From assembly GCA_013433145.1 (NCBI GenBank), contig CM024182.1, positions 930,001 to 994,000 on the forward strand: a stretch of DNA of 64,000 nt. Direction: 5' to 3'. Under the pieces are notes generated by a model, which was given only the letters and a program-made list of their open reading frames with translations, was not told where the DNA came from and did no database searches. Below are positions 50,095 to 63,254 of the stretch, piece after piece. Position 1 is the stretch's first letter. Each line of letters opens with the position of its first letter. Origin of the DNA: Ascaris suum. Taxonomy: Eukaryota; Nematoda; Chromadorea; Rhabditida; Ascarididae. The translations under genes and the position numbers were made by a program.

Positions 50095-53000
50095 TATACC
50101 CGTTTGTGTGCCTACTTCTGTGCTTACCCATATATGTGCGAATGCATGTCTGTAAAACTATGCGTCATGTGCACAAACGTATGTCCGAGTGTCCGTATAT
50201 GCGATTGATGTGGTATATATGCGTCCGTGCGCACAACATACCTGTACATGTGCACTTTTATGAGTGCGTTTGTGTGTTTATGTGCGTCTTTGCATAAGGT
50301 TGTATGTTTCTGCGCCTATGTGTCTGTTTATATTTTTCCGCGCCTCTGTGCATTTGTGTGTTTGATGTTACTGTAACCATGTATTCTAGTTCGCAACGTG
50401 TATGTGTCAGTGCGTGTCTGTGTGTGTCTGCGCGTGTCTCTCTGTCTGTGCTTGTAAGTGTGTTGGAGTCTTTATGTCTGGGGGTCTGTGCGTGTCTGCG
50501 CGTCCCCTGTGCGTCTGCGTGAATCTGCGTGTCTCTCTGTCTCTGTCTGTCTGCGTCTGTAAATGTCTGTCAGTGTTTCCGCGTGTGCCTATTTCCGTCT
50601 GTGCGCCCGCGTGTCAGGGTATCTGTGTGTTTTTGCGCGTGTCTGTCTGTGTCTGTCCCCGCCTGACTGCGTGTGTCTATCCCTGTCCGCCTTTGTGTGA
50701 TTGTATTTCTGTGTCTGTGCATGTCTGCATATGTCTGTAAGTATCTGTCCCTATCCGTCTGTGTCTGTCTCTGTCTGTGTGTCTGGCCCCGTTCGTGTGT
50801 GTCTGCCTGTGTGTCCGTGCGTGTTTGAGAGTCTGCGTGTGTTCGCCTGTGTCTATCTGTCTTTCCCTGCCTGTATGTGTGTCATGTGTCTGTGCGTCTG
50901 CGTGCGCTGCGAGTCTCTGTTTGTGTCTGTCCCTCTCTACCTCTGTCTGTCTGTGCCTCTGCGTGCGCCTGTGTGTCTGTCAATGTCTCTGTGTGTGCGT
51001 CTGTACCTCTGCGTGTGCCCTTGTTTTTCTGTGTCTGATGTGTCGATGCGTGTCAGATTGTATCTGCGTGTCCGTTTGTCTGTGTCTCCGTCTCTCTCTT
51101 TCCCTGCCCGTCTGTTTGTCAGAGTGTATCTGTGTGCGCCTGCGAGATCTCTCTGTCTGTGTCTGTCCCTGTCCGTCTGTATCTGATTGTGTCTGTCGGT
51201 GTGTGTCTGTGCGTCTCTGCATATCTGCGCGTACCTGCATGTGTCCGTTCGTGTCTGTGTGCGTCCCTCTGTGTATGCCTGTGCGTCTGTTTGTCTGCTT
51301 GTGTCTGCTGCATCTGCATGTCTGTGTGTGCTTTTGATTGTGCCTGTCTCTGTCTGTCTGTGTGTCTATCCCCGTCGTCTGTGTGTCTACGTGAGTCTGC
51401 GTGTGTCTGTTTGTGTATATGACTCGTGTATATCTGGTGTGTCTGTGTGTCGATGCATGTCGCATGTCGCATCTTGGTATGTCTTTCACTGTCCATGTCC
51501 GTCTGCGTCTATCGCTGTCCGTCTATGTGCATCTGCATGCGTCTCAGTATGTCTATATGTCTCTGCGTGCGACTGCTGCCTATTTGTGTCTGTCTGTTTG
51601 TGTCTCTGCGTGTCTGTGTTTGTCTTCCATGTCTGTTTGTGCCTGTCTGTATCTGCCTGTATCTCTTGTGTCTGTGTGTATCCATATGTCTGTGTGCGTT
51701 TGTCCCTATCTGTGTGTCTCCGTATGTGTCTGTGTGTCTGGGTGTCTGTGTATCTATCCCTGTCCGTGTCTCTGACTACGCCTGTCTCTCCCTGCCTATG
51801 TGTTTGTGTCGTTTGTTTGTCCCCTGTGTGTCTCTGTATGGCGGTTGTTTCCATGCTTCCGCGTATGTCCCGCTCTGTCCCTGTCTGTTGGTGTCTGCCT
51901 GTGTGTGTCCATGTGTCTTTATGTGTTTGCGTGTATCTGCGTGCGTCTGCTTGTTTCTGTGTGCGTCCGTCTTTGTATGTCTCCGTGTGCCTGTCCGTAT
52001 ATGTTTTTGATTGTGCCTGTCTGTGCGTGTCTTTGTGTCCGTGTGCCTGCGTATGTCTGCCCGCGTCTGTCTGTGTCCGTAGGCATCCGCCTGCGTCTGT
52101 CTGTGTGTCCGTCCCTGTCCGCCTACGTGAGTCTGCGTATGTCTGTTTGTGCCTGTGTGTCGTTTACTTCTCCTATGTCTATGTGGGTCACTGTGTCGCA
52201 TCTGCGTGTCTCTCTCTGTCCGCGTCCGTCTACGTCTATTCCTGTCTACCTGTGCGTGTCTGGGTGTCTGCGTTTGTCTGTCCCTGACTGTCCCTGTTTG
52301 TCTGTTTGTGTCTCTGCGTGTCTCTGTTTGTCTGTCCATGTCTGTGTGTGCCTGCCCGTATCTGCCTCTATCTGTCTATGTTCTGTCCCTATGCGTCTGT
52401 TTCTGTCTGTGTCTATGTGTGTCTGCGTGTGTCTCTATGTCTGCCTTGTCTCTGTGTGATTGCCCCTGTGTCCACGTGTGTGTCCTTCTGTACGTCTGTG
52501 TCTGTCCCTAACCGTGTGTTTCTGACTGTGTCTGTCTGTGTGTGTCTGTGTGTGTTTACGTGTCTGCCTGCGTATCCGTCTGTGTCAATCCGTGCCTGTG
52601 GGTCTTTGTGTCTGCGTGCCTCTGTCTGTCCCCCTGTGTGTCTGCCTGTGTCTCTCCCTGTCTGTTTGCCTCTATCTGTGTGCGGCTGTGTCTGCGTGCC
52701 CGGGTGTCCGTGTTTTGCGGGGTGTCTGTCTGTATCTGTCCCTATCCGTCTGTGTGTGATTGTGTCTCCCTCTGTCTATGTGTTCGTGCGTATCTATGTG
52801 TCTGTCCATGCCTGCCTGTGTCCTCCTGTGTCCTTTTATCTGTCTGTGTCTATCTGCTTGTGTCTCTCGCTGTCCGTCTGTCTGATTGTGTCTGTCTGTA
52901 TGTGCCCTGTGCGTCTCTGCCTGTTTGTGTCTATGAGTGTCTGTGTGTATGCCTTTCTGTGTGTGTCCGTGTATGTCTGTGTGTCTGGGTGTCTTTGTGT

Positions 53001-53260
53001 TCTGTGTGTCTACGTTTACCTCCGTTTGCCTTTGTGTATCTGTGTGCGTCCGTGTGTTATGTGTGTCTGTTTATGTCTGTCTGTATCTGTCTATGTCTGT
53101 CTGCGTATGTCGGTGTGTCTCTGTGTGTTCATAGGCGTTCGCATGTTTGTTTTGCCTTTATGCATGTGTCAACATGCTGTGCGTGTTTACTTGGCTGTTT
53201 CAACTCTGTCGCTGTACTTCTTTCCTTGTGGATGTGTGTTGGTATAAGGATACATAAGCA
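50095..53260 (+). repeat. 3 kb A-depleted TGTCTG-rich degenerate repeat
   Basis: About 3.1 kb is built almost wholly of T, G and C on the + strand. It consists of endless variants of TGTCTG, GTGTCTG and TCTGCG with no exact long unit. Both edges fade into ordinary AT-rich DNA through TGTGCG/CATGTG-like words. Because every stop codon contains A, all three + strand frames stay open for hundreds of codons and encode Cys/Val/Ser/Leu-only strings. I judge these non-coding. Confidence 0.93.
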
Positions 53261-53349
53261 TGCACATGCGGATCTGAGTGCGAATGTGGTTATATGCGCG
53301 GGTGTAGACCTAGACGCGTTTTCTGGTGTATTGGTGGATTTAACTTAGT

Positions 53350-56300
53350 AGACAGCGCACATGACCGGTGACTAGAGACGTTTCTGTTGTAATTCGCATG
53401 ATTATATGAACTTGTGTACTATATTTTAGGTTAATCAGTCATGTCTAACGATAACCAACTATTGAAAGATGGAGAAGAACTTGCATGCATTTCCCTTCAT
53501 TTCAGCTGCAGATGTTTGTGGATTTCATCTGCGGTCATTGCAATAACTTGTACGAGCGATCGCGTTTACCGGAAGGTATTACTTCCCATAATCGTTATAT
53601 ACTGGTAGCATATAGGAATGGTTGACGAGGTCAATGGAATGCAAAAATGCACATGGCGTCACCTTATTTGGCGTGCTTTACCAACTGTCAATATTATGGG
53701 CATGCTGGACTCATCTGTGTTCTGCAATGAATTTAAGATGTGGATAATTCTAGATCATCGCAGAGGCGTAAAGCCCTTAGGGTTTTTGCGGGAATTATGC
53801 AATTTGGTGACCGAGTTGTTAACGTTTGAACCCCTTGCCTGCCTTATTACATGATTGGCCATAGATGTTTAAGCATTCGAGTTTCCTTGAGATGATTTCA
53901 ACACTTGAAACGGCCCCAGAAATCCGTTCTTCATCCTTTGAAGCGTAGTGAAGGGTTCGCCTACTTTGTTCTGAAATCCTTCTTGAAAGCATCTCACTGC
54001 TACAAGTGTGTTTATAAAGTGTCAGAAAAAGCGGAAGGAAAGAGGAGGAGGACGACGACGAGGGGAGGTGATGCTCTACACAAAAAATTGTATTCTGCAG
54101 CAGAAAAACAATAATATAGGTATTGGGGGGGGGGGGGGGGGGAACGTCCAAAGTTTCTCATTGAACAAGAGCAATTTCCACACATATTTCAACTGTCCCA
54201 TTATGAGGTTTTAATTTGTGGATTGATATATGACGGAAATACACTGAACCATTGTAAGGAACAATGATGATTGTCTATCGATACGACGAAAGTTTTCTTC
54301 TATTAGATTTTCATTTCCTTCAAAATACTCGAAAGAGTAGTTGATGAGCTTTGTAAAAAATAACGAATATCGTTTTTTCACATTTCAGCGAATTCGAAGC
54401 TTCTATTTGTTTCTATAGATGTGATTTTTTCGGCATTTTCAACTTCTAAACAATTGCAGCCTCGGTTGCAAACGATCTCGTGATGGACTAATGGATAGAC
54501 TAATAGTAGCTAAGATTCTATAAATTATTAGATGTATGTTACCAGTAAGAGCAATTGGATAACGAGAAATATTACTACTCTTGTGTACCAAATGTCCATT
54601 CGTCTATATCGTACTTTTATGAAAGGTGCCCATTGCCGTTCATTTCCGCATACTTTTGTGCATTTTCCCACTTCGGGACTTTGAAATGAAATATAAATGA
54701 ATTAAGTATTATACATGAGTGCTGCCAAATCATGGAAGTGGCTGACCATGTGGGCAAGACTGAAAAGACTCATATTATATCAGCCTTTTTGGTAGATTTC
54801 GTCGCCTTTTTATTAGCAGATAAAATTCTCCATTCTATCGGGGAAATATATTACATTTAATTGGAGCTGCCTTTCATTTTGCAAATTTTTTTCACCCCAT
54901 ATTTCGAGAAGGTGAACAAAAAATAACATCTCGCTAGCTAGAAATACTAAGGAAGCAAAAAATATCCCCACCTAATCGTTGTGATTCGTGCAGTGCATTT
55001 TTATAGATTTCATATCCTCTCCGTCCTCTGAAGGAAGAATCAACGGCCGTCTTCAGAAGGGAATTTGCACGACAGATTTTCCAAGCTACCTTTCTTCCCT
55101 TAATGGTTTGCTGTGGAGGGATTCCCTCAGTATAAGAGCTTCTATGTATTTCCCTCTGCCCGCTTACATTATTATACGAGGAGAACTGAGTGTTGTTTTT
55201 GTTGAAGTGAGGAACTGCTTTTTTCCGTCATCTAACAAGTGACCGTTACTGAGCTAATGACGTCTCTATGCCGCTTTTACAAATCTTTATTTACAGGGGT
55301 TTTTATTTCTACGTACCTATACTCGTGATTTATTTGCTTTTCCGGATGTTTCTATTACGTAGCCAATACGGCTACGTTTATAGAACCTGCTGGATAAAAT
55401 TTATTCCACTGAGAAGCCATTCGCTATAGTGTTGGTATACAATAACCAAAAAAAAAAAGGTTTCGGCACATATAAAGCACACATGAAAATAAATAAACGA
55501 AAATTAGCAACGATATGACAAATGAAGAAAATATCTTGGATATGTTCATAATTCAACTATTGTCACTGATACTTAAGAATAGGCACGCGTTATCGCCCGA
55601 ATATTGCATATTTTCGTTGTAATTTCAATTTAGAGTAATATACAAGGAATACTATAGATATTAAAGTTGCTAAAAGCTTGCATCATTTTATGCGATAAGA
55701 TTTTCACTTTATCGAAGCGAATGCTCCGTCGTAAATCGGGCTAATGTTTCACAGGAGATTTCTACGAGGCCATCGGAAGAAAGCATTATTCCGCTAGAAT
55801 TATTATTCGTTAGCATTATGTGAATGCAATTGTTCAAAAGAACGGGATATGGGGAAAAATTTTTCTTTGCGACGAATATTTATTTATTCCCATAGAATTT
55901 TTTATTCATAATAAAATAATAAAAATGTTTTCAGTTAAACTATACAAGAAAGAAAAGAGTCATTAAAAATGAATAAAGAAAACTACAGATAATATCAAAA
56001 ACACATACGTAAGCGCAGATGAGAAGTGTGTACTTCTATGAGCATCTATTTACATTTCATATAATGCATGCAAAAAATGCGCAAACCTAAGGTTTCGCTC
56101 GAAAGGCAGAATTTCATGATGCTAATATTGAAGGGATCGACAAGTATAACACACACATAAATACACAAACAGAGATGCTGTCATCACAATGAGCTTTTTA
56201 GTTGAAATTTCAAATATAGGTAATTGAGGGAACCTGCAAAAGCGATGCGACGATATGTGCATTGAATCAACCCACCTGAGCAGCCACTTTTACAAGATCC

Positions 56301-57300
56301 CACTAATAATAAATAAAGTAGAATAATACTTTATTTGCAAAAAAGATTTGTCTTCGTGTCATCTGGCCATTATGAAATGAAGATCTCATCGGTGAGAAAA
56401 AAAAGTCTTCGGATTTGTTAGCACGTTTATTTTTCCATGGCTTAATTACGCAACTGATGCATAAATTGCAATTTTCTTGATGCGCATCACTTCGATCCAC
56501 GTTTGGATCACTTAAAACATGCGAGTATTATTTTGCATTTTATACCTTTTAACGACAAGTTTTCATTGAGATTGTTCAGGTAAGTGGCATAGAAAATTGC
56601 ATAACATTTCGGCTCCCTCTTGCACTTTTTTTTTGCATTCGTTTAAAATCAGAAATTTTTTTTCCGCATGAATCACAGCAAAAATTTGAATATGCAAAAA
56701 AACTATGCGAGAATAAATATTTTCAAAGGTTGTGTTTTTTTTTTGCATTCCGCACAGCAAAATACAATATTTCTATTCAATAACATTTTATTGGATTACA
56801 ATAAAGGTGGAGTAATGAGAACACCTCAAAGGTAACAATGGCAGTTTTGTCTTTTTGTCCTCGTATGAAGCAAACCTATCGCGCATAAACACATATTACA
56901 AGCGACAATGCTGTAAGTTATTTACACAATAGCGCATAAAGTTGCATATTAGAGTGCGTCACATGGTTGCCGTTGCTGCAACATCAGCTGATTTGAGCTA
57001 AGAAGATATTCTTCACATTCCATGAATCCAGCAAAAGTTTACAAATGGCATTGATTTGCTTCATGCATCAAGGCATTCGTGATGAATATTTCATCTTAAA
57101 TTCAGATTGAACGTATTCGACGCTAAGACTTGAATCCATAGAATCTCAAGTATAATCTTACGAGTAATTCAACTGCTGCTTTAGCGGCAACAACAGTATC
57201 CACGAGAAGCGCTATAACAAATTAATTAGTGACGTTTTCCTTATGACAGCTGTATCTGTGAGCTGACGTTCATTCTGAACGATTTCTTTGAAATCAACGC
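53350..57300. other. stretch without a recognised gene
   Basis: This is mixed sequence. On the - strand near 53880-53980 a good acceptor (AAGGATTTCAG) precedes a short frame with TLQRMKNGFLGPFQV, which might be a terminal exon, but nothing else supports it. The rest is AT-rich with the poly(G) run at 54125. Confidence 0.4.
54125..54142 (+). repeat. 18-base G homopolymer
   Basis: A single run of 18 G in AT-rich surroundings, preceded by purine-rich GGAGGAGGACGACG. It is a potential G-quadruplex and a likely place for sequencing or replication slippage. Confidence 0.95.
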
Positions 57301-57332
57301 GAAAAAAGACCTTGTGGGAATATTACTTTCAG

Positions 57333-57457
57333 CGACCTTTCTTGAGAATTTTACCTCTTCTAAGTGTTCGGTGGAAAGAAATTACGAAAGATGTCTTTGT
57401 GAGCTTCGAAAGCATTTATTTATGAAGTCAGTCATGTCTATGTCATGTAGTATGCAG
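57333..57457 (+). other. candidate + strand exon, cysteine-containing, unknown
   Basis: The acceptor TTACTTTCAG ends at 57332 and the donor is GTATGC at 57458. The 41 codons between them read TFLENFTSSKCSVERNYERC and then CELRKHLFMKSV, with four cysteines. No neighbouring exon was found. Confidence 0.28.
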
Positions 57458-57599
57458 GTATGCATCAATGGTACAAGTTTCTGTGGACACAGTGCATTCT
57501 GTAATATGGCCTCCTGTACCAATTTCAAGACAGTCCATCAATTTCGATGGGAAGTATCGACTGTTTTATTTCATAGTGGTAGGGCTTTTTTAGAAGTTT

Positions 57600-59730
57600 A
57601 AATGCAAATGCATTATTGTGCATGTTTTATTATTTTTTGATGCCTGTGAAACTGCCCCGTTTGGTGGGCGAAACTACGAACGATCGAATCACTCTTTAAT
57701 TGCGACTGTTCTGTTGGCTAGCTACTGGCAACGCTAGCGGCATAAAACGCAAACCCAACCGATTGCAAAAACGCCCAAATCCTGCAATCTTTAGCGTGCA
57801 CGATTCCTTTAATGGCTGACGATTTCAAAACAGTACAGAGACAGACAGATAAACGAGCACACGAACGTTCAGAAGCGAGTAGCCATAATACCATATGCAA
57901 ATAATAATTTGCAAGAAAACATTGAAACGAGCCCAACGTGAGGCGAAGACGCGTGAAACAAAGCACAAGCTAAAAGAAACTTGCGGTGCCATGTGAATGG
58001 AACGCAATGGCAAACGTAGCCCTGTCGACTCTAGAATACGCGCCACATTTAAAGTCTATGAGGATAGTCGGGAGCAACGCTATGGATAGGGAGATTCAGA
58101 AGGCGGGACTTACGCACACATGCGCAAAAAGCTCAACACCCCACTGCCATCCCCTGAAAGATGCATTTTCAGCTACTATGCAACGCCTTATGCGATCTTT
58201 GATCTCTATGAACGACTACGGCAATTTTCTTTGCTTAGGTACTAAATTTTTCGCGCTTACTGCACAACGGGAATATTTTGTCGTCAATGCGTCCAGTAAA
58301 TGCAGTCGTCTGCTGCAGTTTTTTTTTTGTTTTTGACCTAGTCATATAGACATCACTCATGGGTCACTCACGACTTTTCTTCATCAGACAATGTACAGTC
58401 GGTTCACATATGACGAGCAATCTTTGCTTTTGACGAGCAAATATTTTGTCCCGAAACTTCTAGCTTTTGCATACCTAAAAGTAATCTTACCATTGAACTA
58501 CTGCGAGCACCTTCCCTATCCACTAATTGTTGCTAAATTCTCATCATCTCTACCTTTCACCTAGTGCAAAACATGTAACCTATCTCTGAGACGTACTAAA
58601 CATTGCTTTCAAGATGGATTACATTAGCCATTTTGGATAACATTTTGGCTATACGGCTGTCTTCAATATTTTCAGTTGCTGAACAAAAGTGAAATTAAAA
58701 CTTTTGCAGTTTGAATTCTAAAGGGATTAAAAAAATCAAAACCCATCTTATATAAATAATGGCAAACAACTTTCATAATTATTTTCTATCAGTTATCAAA
58801 ATACGTTCGCAGCATATTTAAGATCCTCAACAAACGAAAAACCCTAGCAAAAAAGGTGACACATAAATAATAAAAATGATCAAAAGATTTTCTTCACTAT
58901 ACACATATTCTGCATAGACTTTGCTTATTGGAGAGAACAATTCACATAATATCAGAAGAAAAACAATAAGTGCAAAATGTTTTGATTACCCAACAACACC
59001 AATTATTCCGCATCAATTACTCTATTGGTTGCCAGCATTAGGCCATTAAAAATCAATATCATTTGTTCCCAACAAAATTATGTGCAATTCGCGTATCATA
59101 CAACGTCGGCTTACATTTCCATCGTGGGTTTGTTCTCGACGCAAATTAACAGGCCCAGAAAATTTGGGAATCAACTCCAGAAATCAGTCATAAGTCTCCG
59201 GAAAATTCAAGTCAGCTTCCGGAAAATTTGATCGATTAGTATCTGATAGACAAATTGAATTAACTGATCTCCGTTTATGTTTTCTTTGTTATCTTCATCA
59301 AGCATCGATTATGGTATGATCGACAGCTATAGGAAGTGACCTAATTCCCCGCATATTTTAGTTGTCAGTAATACACTTATTGATACCTGAATACAAATAT
59401 ATGCATTCGATAAAATATCGTTGATTATGACAAAGGACTCGTATAAACATCATTCAAATATGTATCTATACAACAAAATAAGTATATTTAATTTATCTTA
59501 CAGCTTATGTCGATTTCGCTCATCGCAGCTGACAGCGCATTTCTTCTTTTCTCGTCCAGCTCTGAAGCACTTTATCCATACTTCATAGTGGAAAAGTATC
59601 TGAGTGCATCAGCTAGCTGACTGCATCCCCATTGAGTGTCAATACAGTTCCAACTTTTTTTTCACGATAGTAGTAACATTTCATTCCATCGATTGCTGAT
59701 TTATGTACAAGAACATTGATCGTTGATGTT
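57600..59730. other. stretch without a recognised gene
   Basis: Sequence of mixed composition. The open frames at 57986-58336 (+) and 57718-58046 (-) overlap each other and carry no recognisable domain or splice support. Confidence 0.4.
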
Positions 59731-59736
59731 ACTCCA

Positions 59737-59855
59737 CTAGTCGAGAGTAGACTAGGTGATGGTATTTGAGTGTTGAGGTCGAGTGTTTAATGACACTCGC
59801 AGCGTTAGTTCTCTACATCCGGCTCTAGACAACGACACTTTGCGAACTCGACCTC
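59737..59855. other. cluster of nested hairpins
   Basis: Three inverted repeats lie close together: CTAGTC/GACTAG at 59737-59755, CGAGTGT/ACACTCG around 59780-59799, and GAGGTCGAGT (59775-59784) with ACTCGACCTC (59846-59855) enclosing the second. The stretch is GC-richer than its surroundings. It may be a small transposable element or a structured RNA. Confidence 0.45.
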
Positions 59856-60905
59856 CGTTGGTCGAGATGTACCACCCGAAATATTCTTGAAAAAAAAAAT
59901 TGAGCGCAGACTAAAGCTTAAGTCGAGTTGAAAAATTTCAGCCTGCTGAGATTTCCCAACAACAAATTTCTACTACCTAAACATAGGCAGACGTATAATA
60001 ACACAAATGAAGGATGCCAATAATAACCCTCGTATATGGTTATAAGAAAACGGTCATTGAAGCACATTATCGATAATATGTTTCATGCAGTAAAATTCTA
60101 TGGAAAACACATCAGCATAAGAACATGCCAGAAGAATTGGCACAATATTTGCTTTTATAATTTCCTCGCCTATCTAATCAATTCGCTAAGATATCACTTG
60201 AAAAAATAAAGCGTGCGCGATAATGCCTCACATATTTCATAGAAAGCAAATGTTCAACGAGTGATTAATGCTTTCTTTCATAATCCGATTAGTATAAGAT
60301 GTAATTTTGTCTGCCAATTTATAGCAGTTTAAAATGCAAATAATTCATCTCAGCAAAAATTCACGATGTGAAAAGTGAATTAAGAGCACTCGTTATAGAA
60401 AGTTTTTTATATCGCTAGTGCAAATTTTGTAACAATCATTTTAGTTATTATGAGGACTAAACTACTGGAACTAATAGATACAGTCGCATAAATTATAACA
60501 CATAGACATAATACTGCTGTCATACACCTTTCGTAGGCAAATTCCCACATCAGCTATTCAAAAGAAGCTTTCTAATGGCCTATCAATGCATCCTTCTTTG
60601 GATTAAACGGTGTGCAAAAATTAGAATGATGAATATCGTATTGAAATTTTTTCCATCTTGCATTCATCATTGCTCTATAGTGACAAGGTAAAAGTGTTTA
60701 TTTTGATATTCTTATAGATAAGGTCATTTATAATGGAGGAGTTTGAGCTAATGTATTAAGCTTCGGGAGGCGGCCTAAAACAAAACCGGAAATTAATTCT
60801 GAAAAGAGAAAAAATTTGCCAAAGTTTCATAGCGACTTAGTTGACTAATGAAGGTACTTTTTCTGCCAATCACAAAGATAGTTGGCACTCAATCACAAAG
60901 TAAAT

Positions 60906-60989
60906 ATATCATTCTTTTTAACGCCTTTAAAAGTTAATAGAAAATTCCAGATAGCTATTAAGTTTTAAAGGCGTTAAAAAGAATGATAT
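60906..60989. repeat. near-perfect 84-base inverted repeat (hairpin)
   Basis: The arms of about 35 bases differ at one position and enclose a loop of about 14 bases. The outer 27 bases of each arm (60906-60932 and 60963-60989, starting ATATCATTC and ending GAATGATAT) pair perfectly. It is intergenic. The size resembles a microRNA precursor or a foldback element. Confidence 0.9.
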
Positions 60990-63130
60990 GTTGACTGTTA
61001 AAAAAAGAAAATGATAGGTTCACCGTAATGGCGATGGAGTACTTTTTTAGCGAAACGATGCCGAATGAATTCGATGTTTTCTTTGAGAGAATGAATGTGA
61101 ACGTTAAAAAAAATTCACACATATTTTATAAATAATTCATACATTCATATAAGAGAACGATACTTCAACATTCGATATGTGTGAAATTCTAAGCATGAAA
61201 TTTACACAGAAATTCTATTTTTAGTAAACTAATAGGACGAATTTTCTTCAATAAATAAATAACAGAAGAACAATAACAAAAGAACAATAATAACAAAAGA
61301 ATAATAAATGACAAATTTTCAATAAACAATAAATAACAAAAGAACAGTAATAAAAATTTTAAACGAAAACAAGAAAAAATTATGCAATTTTATGCACTTA
61401 AAATAAAACATAGAATGTGGATTTTCAAATAAGTCTGCTGCAAAAACTTAGTTTTGTATTTTGATGCTTTTAGTCAATTCGATATATCCATTTCTTCAAT
61501 TAATCGTTTTCCAGCTTTTTTAACATTCAATGACGAATATTGCGATCTATATTGTTATCAATCAATGCAAACATAACTCTATTGACAGATGCATCAAAAC
61601 TAGCGAAAACAAGTGAATCACCTGTTCACCGAAGACATATGTCACGAAACAAATCGTCATTATAGTTGGTGTAATTGCCGATTTCTAAGGACACCACGCT
61701 CTAGCTGTCAACAAAATAAGCTCTAGCAATTCGAGCATGAATCGCATTTAATGAATTTCTTATTCGGTCTACAATCCACTTAGCTTCGATGAAATTTGAT
61801 GCATATCTCAATGTGCGTCAATGGGATAAGCTAATATTTCAATAGATTCATCCCGATTTGATGTATGAGAAAGACATTCCTCAAATGAGATCATATACGG
61901 CTCAATGAGGCTGGCAAGAATATTTTAGTAGCCTTTGTTGCGTATATTTGAAGAAGTTAATTAAAATGTGAGTGATTGAGGTAGTATGAGAAAGAGAATT
62001 CCACTGCTATCTACATAAGGATAGAATTAAGCAACTCCATATAGCCAATATAAAGCTATCGAAAATTCAACAAGCTTTTCTATTTTTGCTTCCAATACGC
62101 CTACTGGCGTGGTAGTACAACGCTTATTCATAATATTAGCCATTGCTGATGTATGCATTTTTCGAGACCGTTTCAGCATATTCCTTTTGATATCATCATA
62201 TCACGAATGTCAACAGATGAGCTGGAGAGGTGACTTTAACGACGATTGAAATTGCGACCTATCTTCCTAACAGAAAAAGAATTTGGAATCTGCAACTTAT
62301 GCAAAGGCTCATGATTTTTAAATCATTTGATCACCCACATGCATTCACAAACACTTACGCGATGTGCACATATTAGTTCATATCACCCGGATGCCAAACA
62401 GGTGGGTGGCAGCAGCAAATTCCACATAATGAGCAGAAAAAAATCAGTGAGTGTGGCAGCATTTTCTTTGAGCTACAACTCATTGGGATTGCAAAATTAT
62501 ATCCCGCAAAAACCTATGAGTGTAACAGAAAATGCTCTTTATATGGTTCACTTTATCGTTATTTTCACCCAGGAAAATACGGAGTGAAATCATTTTTCCA
62601 AAGTAAAGTTTTGCGCTCTTCTGCACAACAATATTCACCGCAAAGATTAACGAATAGTGAAGATTTCCGATTCACCGTGTCAAAATCTGCCAGGTAGAGC
62701 AATTTCATATAGATTGCTCAAAGAATTTTAGTCGCTTATTCTTTATATAATTTTAATTTCGTCCTTTGCTCAGCAACTTAACACTCTGTTATGCTAAAGA
62801 TGAGGGTACTTTTCGATATTCGAACAAAACAATTAAGATCGACTCATTATCGATCAGCACCACAGCTGGAATGTCGCGTTTTTTCCCTTGCGTAGTGGTC
62901 ATATAATTAATTAATCTTATTTCTCAATCGCTCATTCTCTCTCTTCAAAATGTCAGAATTTTGGCTCTTCCCAATCATTCTTGGGGCATTTATGGTGCTC
63001 ATTTGCTAAAATCTTTCTAAAACGTTATTCATATTTGCTTAACTTTCGACACGGTGTGTCGCAACGAACCTACTGTATCAGTTTTTTCGCGCCTTCTTTC
63101 TATACTCTGTACCTCAGCAACCCCGTTTCT
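60990..63130. other. stretch without a recognised gene
   Basis: AT-rich DNA with a short run of (A)n-TAACA-like words near 61250-61340. No gene is supported. The frame at 62327-62587 lacks splice or domain evidence. Confidence 0.45.
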
Positions 63131-63254
63131 CTGCAGCATTATATGACATACACTTCTATGCTTCTCATGATGATGAACCCATTTCATATTGTGTGCGCTG
63201 TCGATGTTGATGAACCTCATCTTGACGAACTCATGAATTTCTCATCCTGAGGAA

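Noticed and set aside
50106..53348. Many long + and - strand open frames (up to 366 codons) at 50.1-53.3 kb
   Set aside because: They arise because the + strand almost lacks A, so no stop codon can form. The encoded strings use only a few residues and all frames are open together.
60600..61400. Possible direct-repeat array or CRISPR-like spacing around the 60.9 kb hairpin
   Set aside because: Only one hairpin and two short AATCACAAAG repeats. The sequence is eukaryotic and there is no repeat-spacer series.
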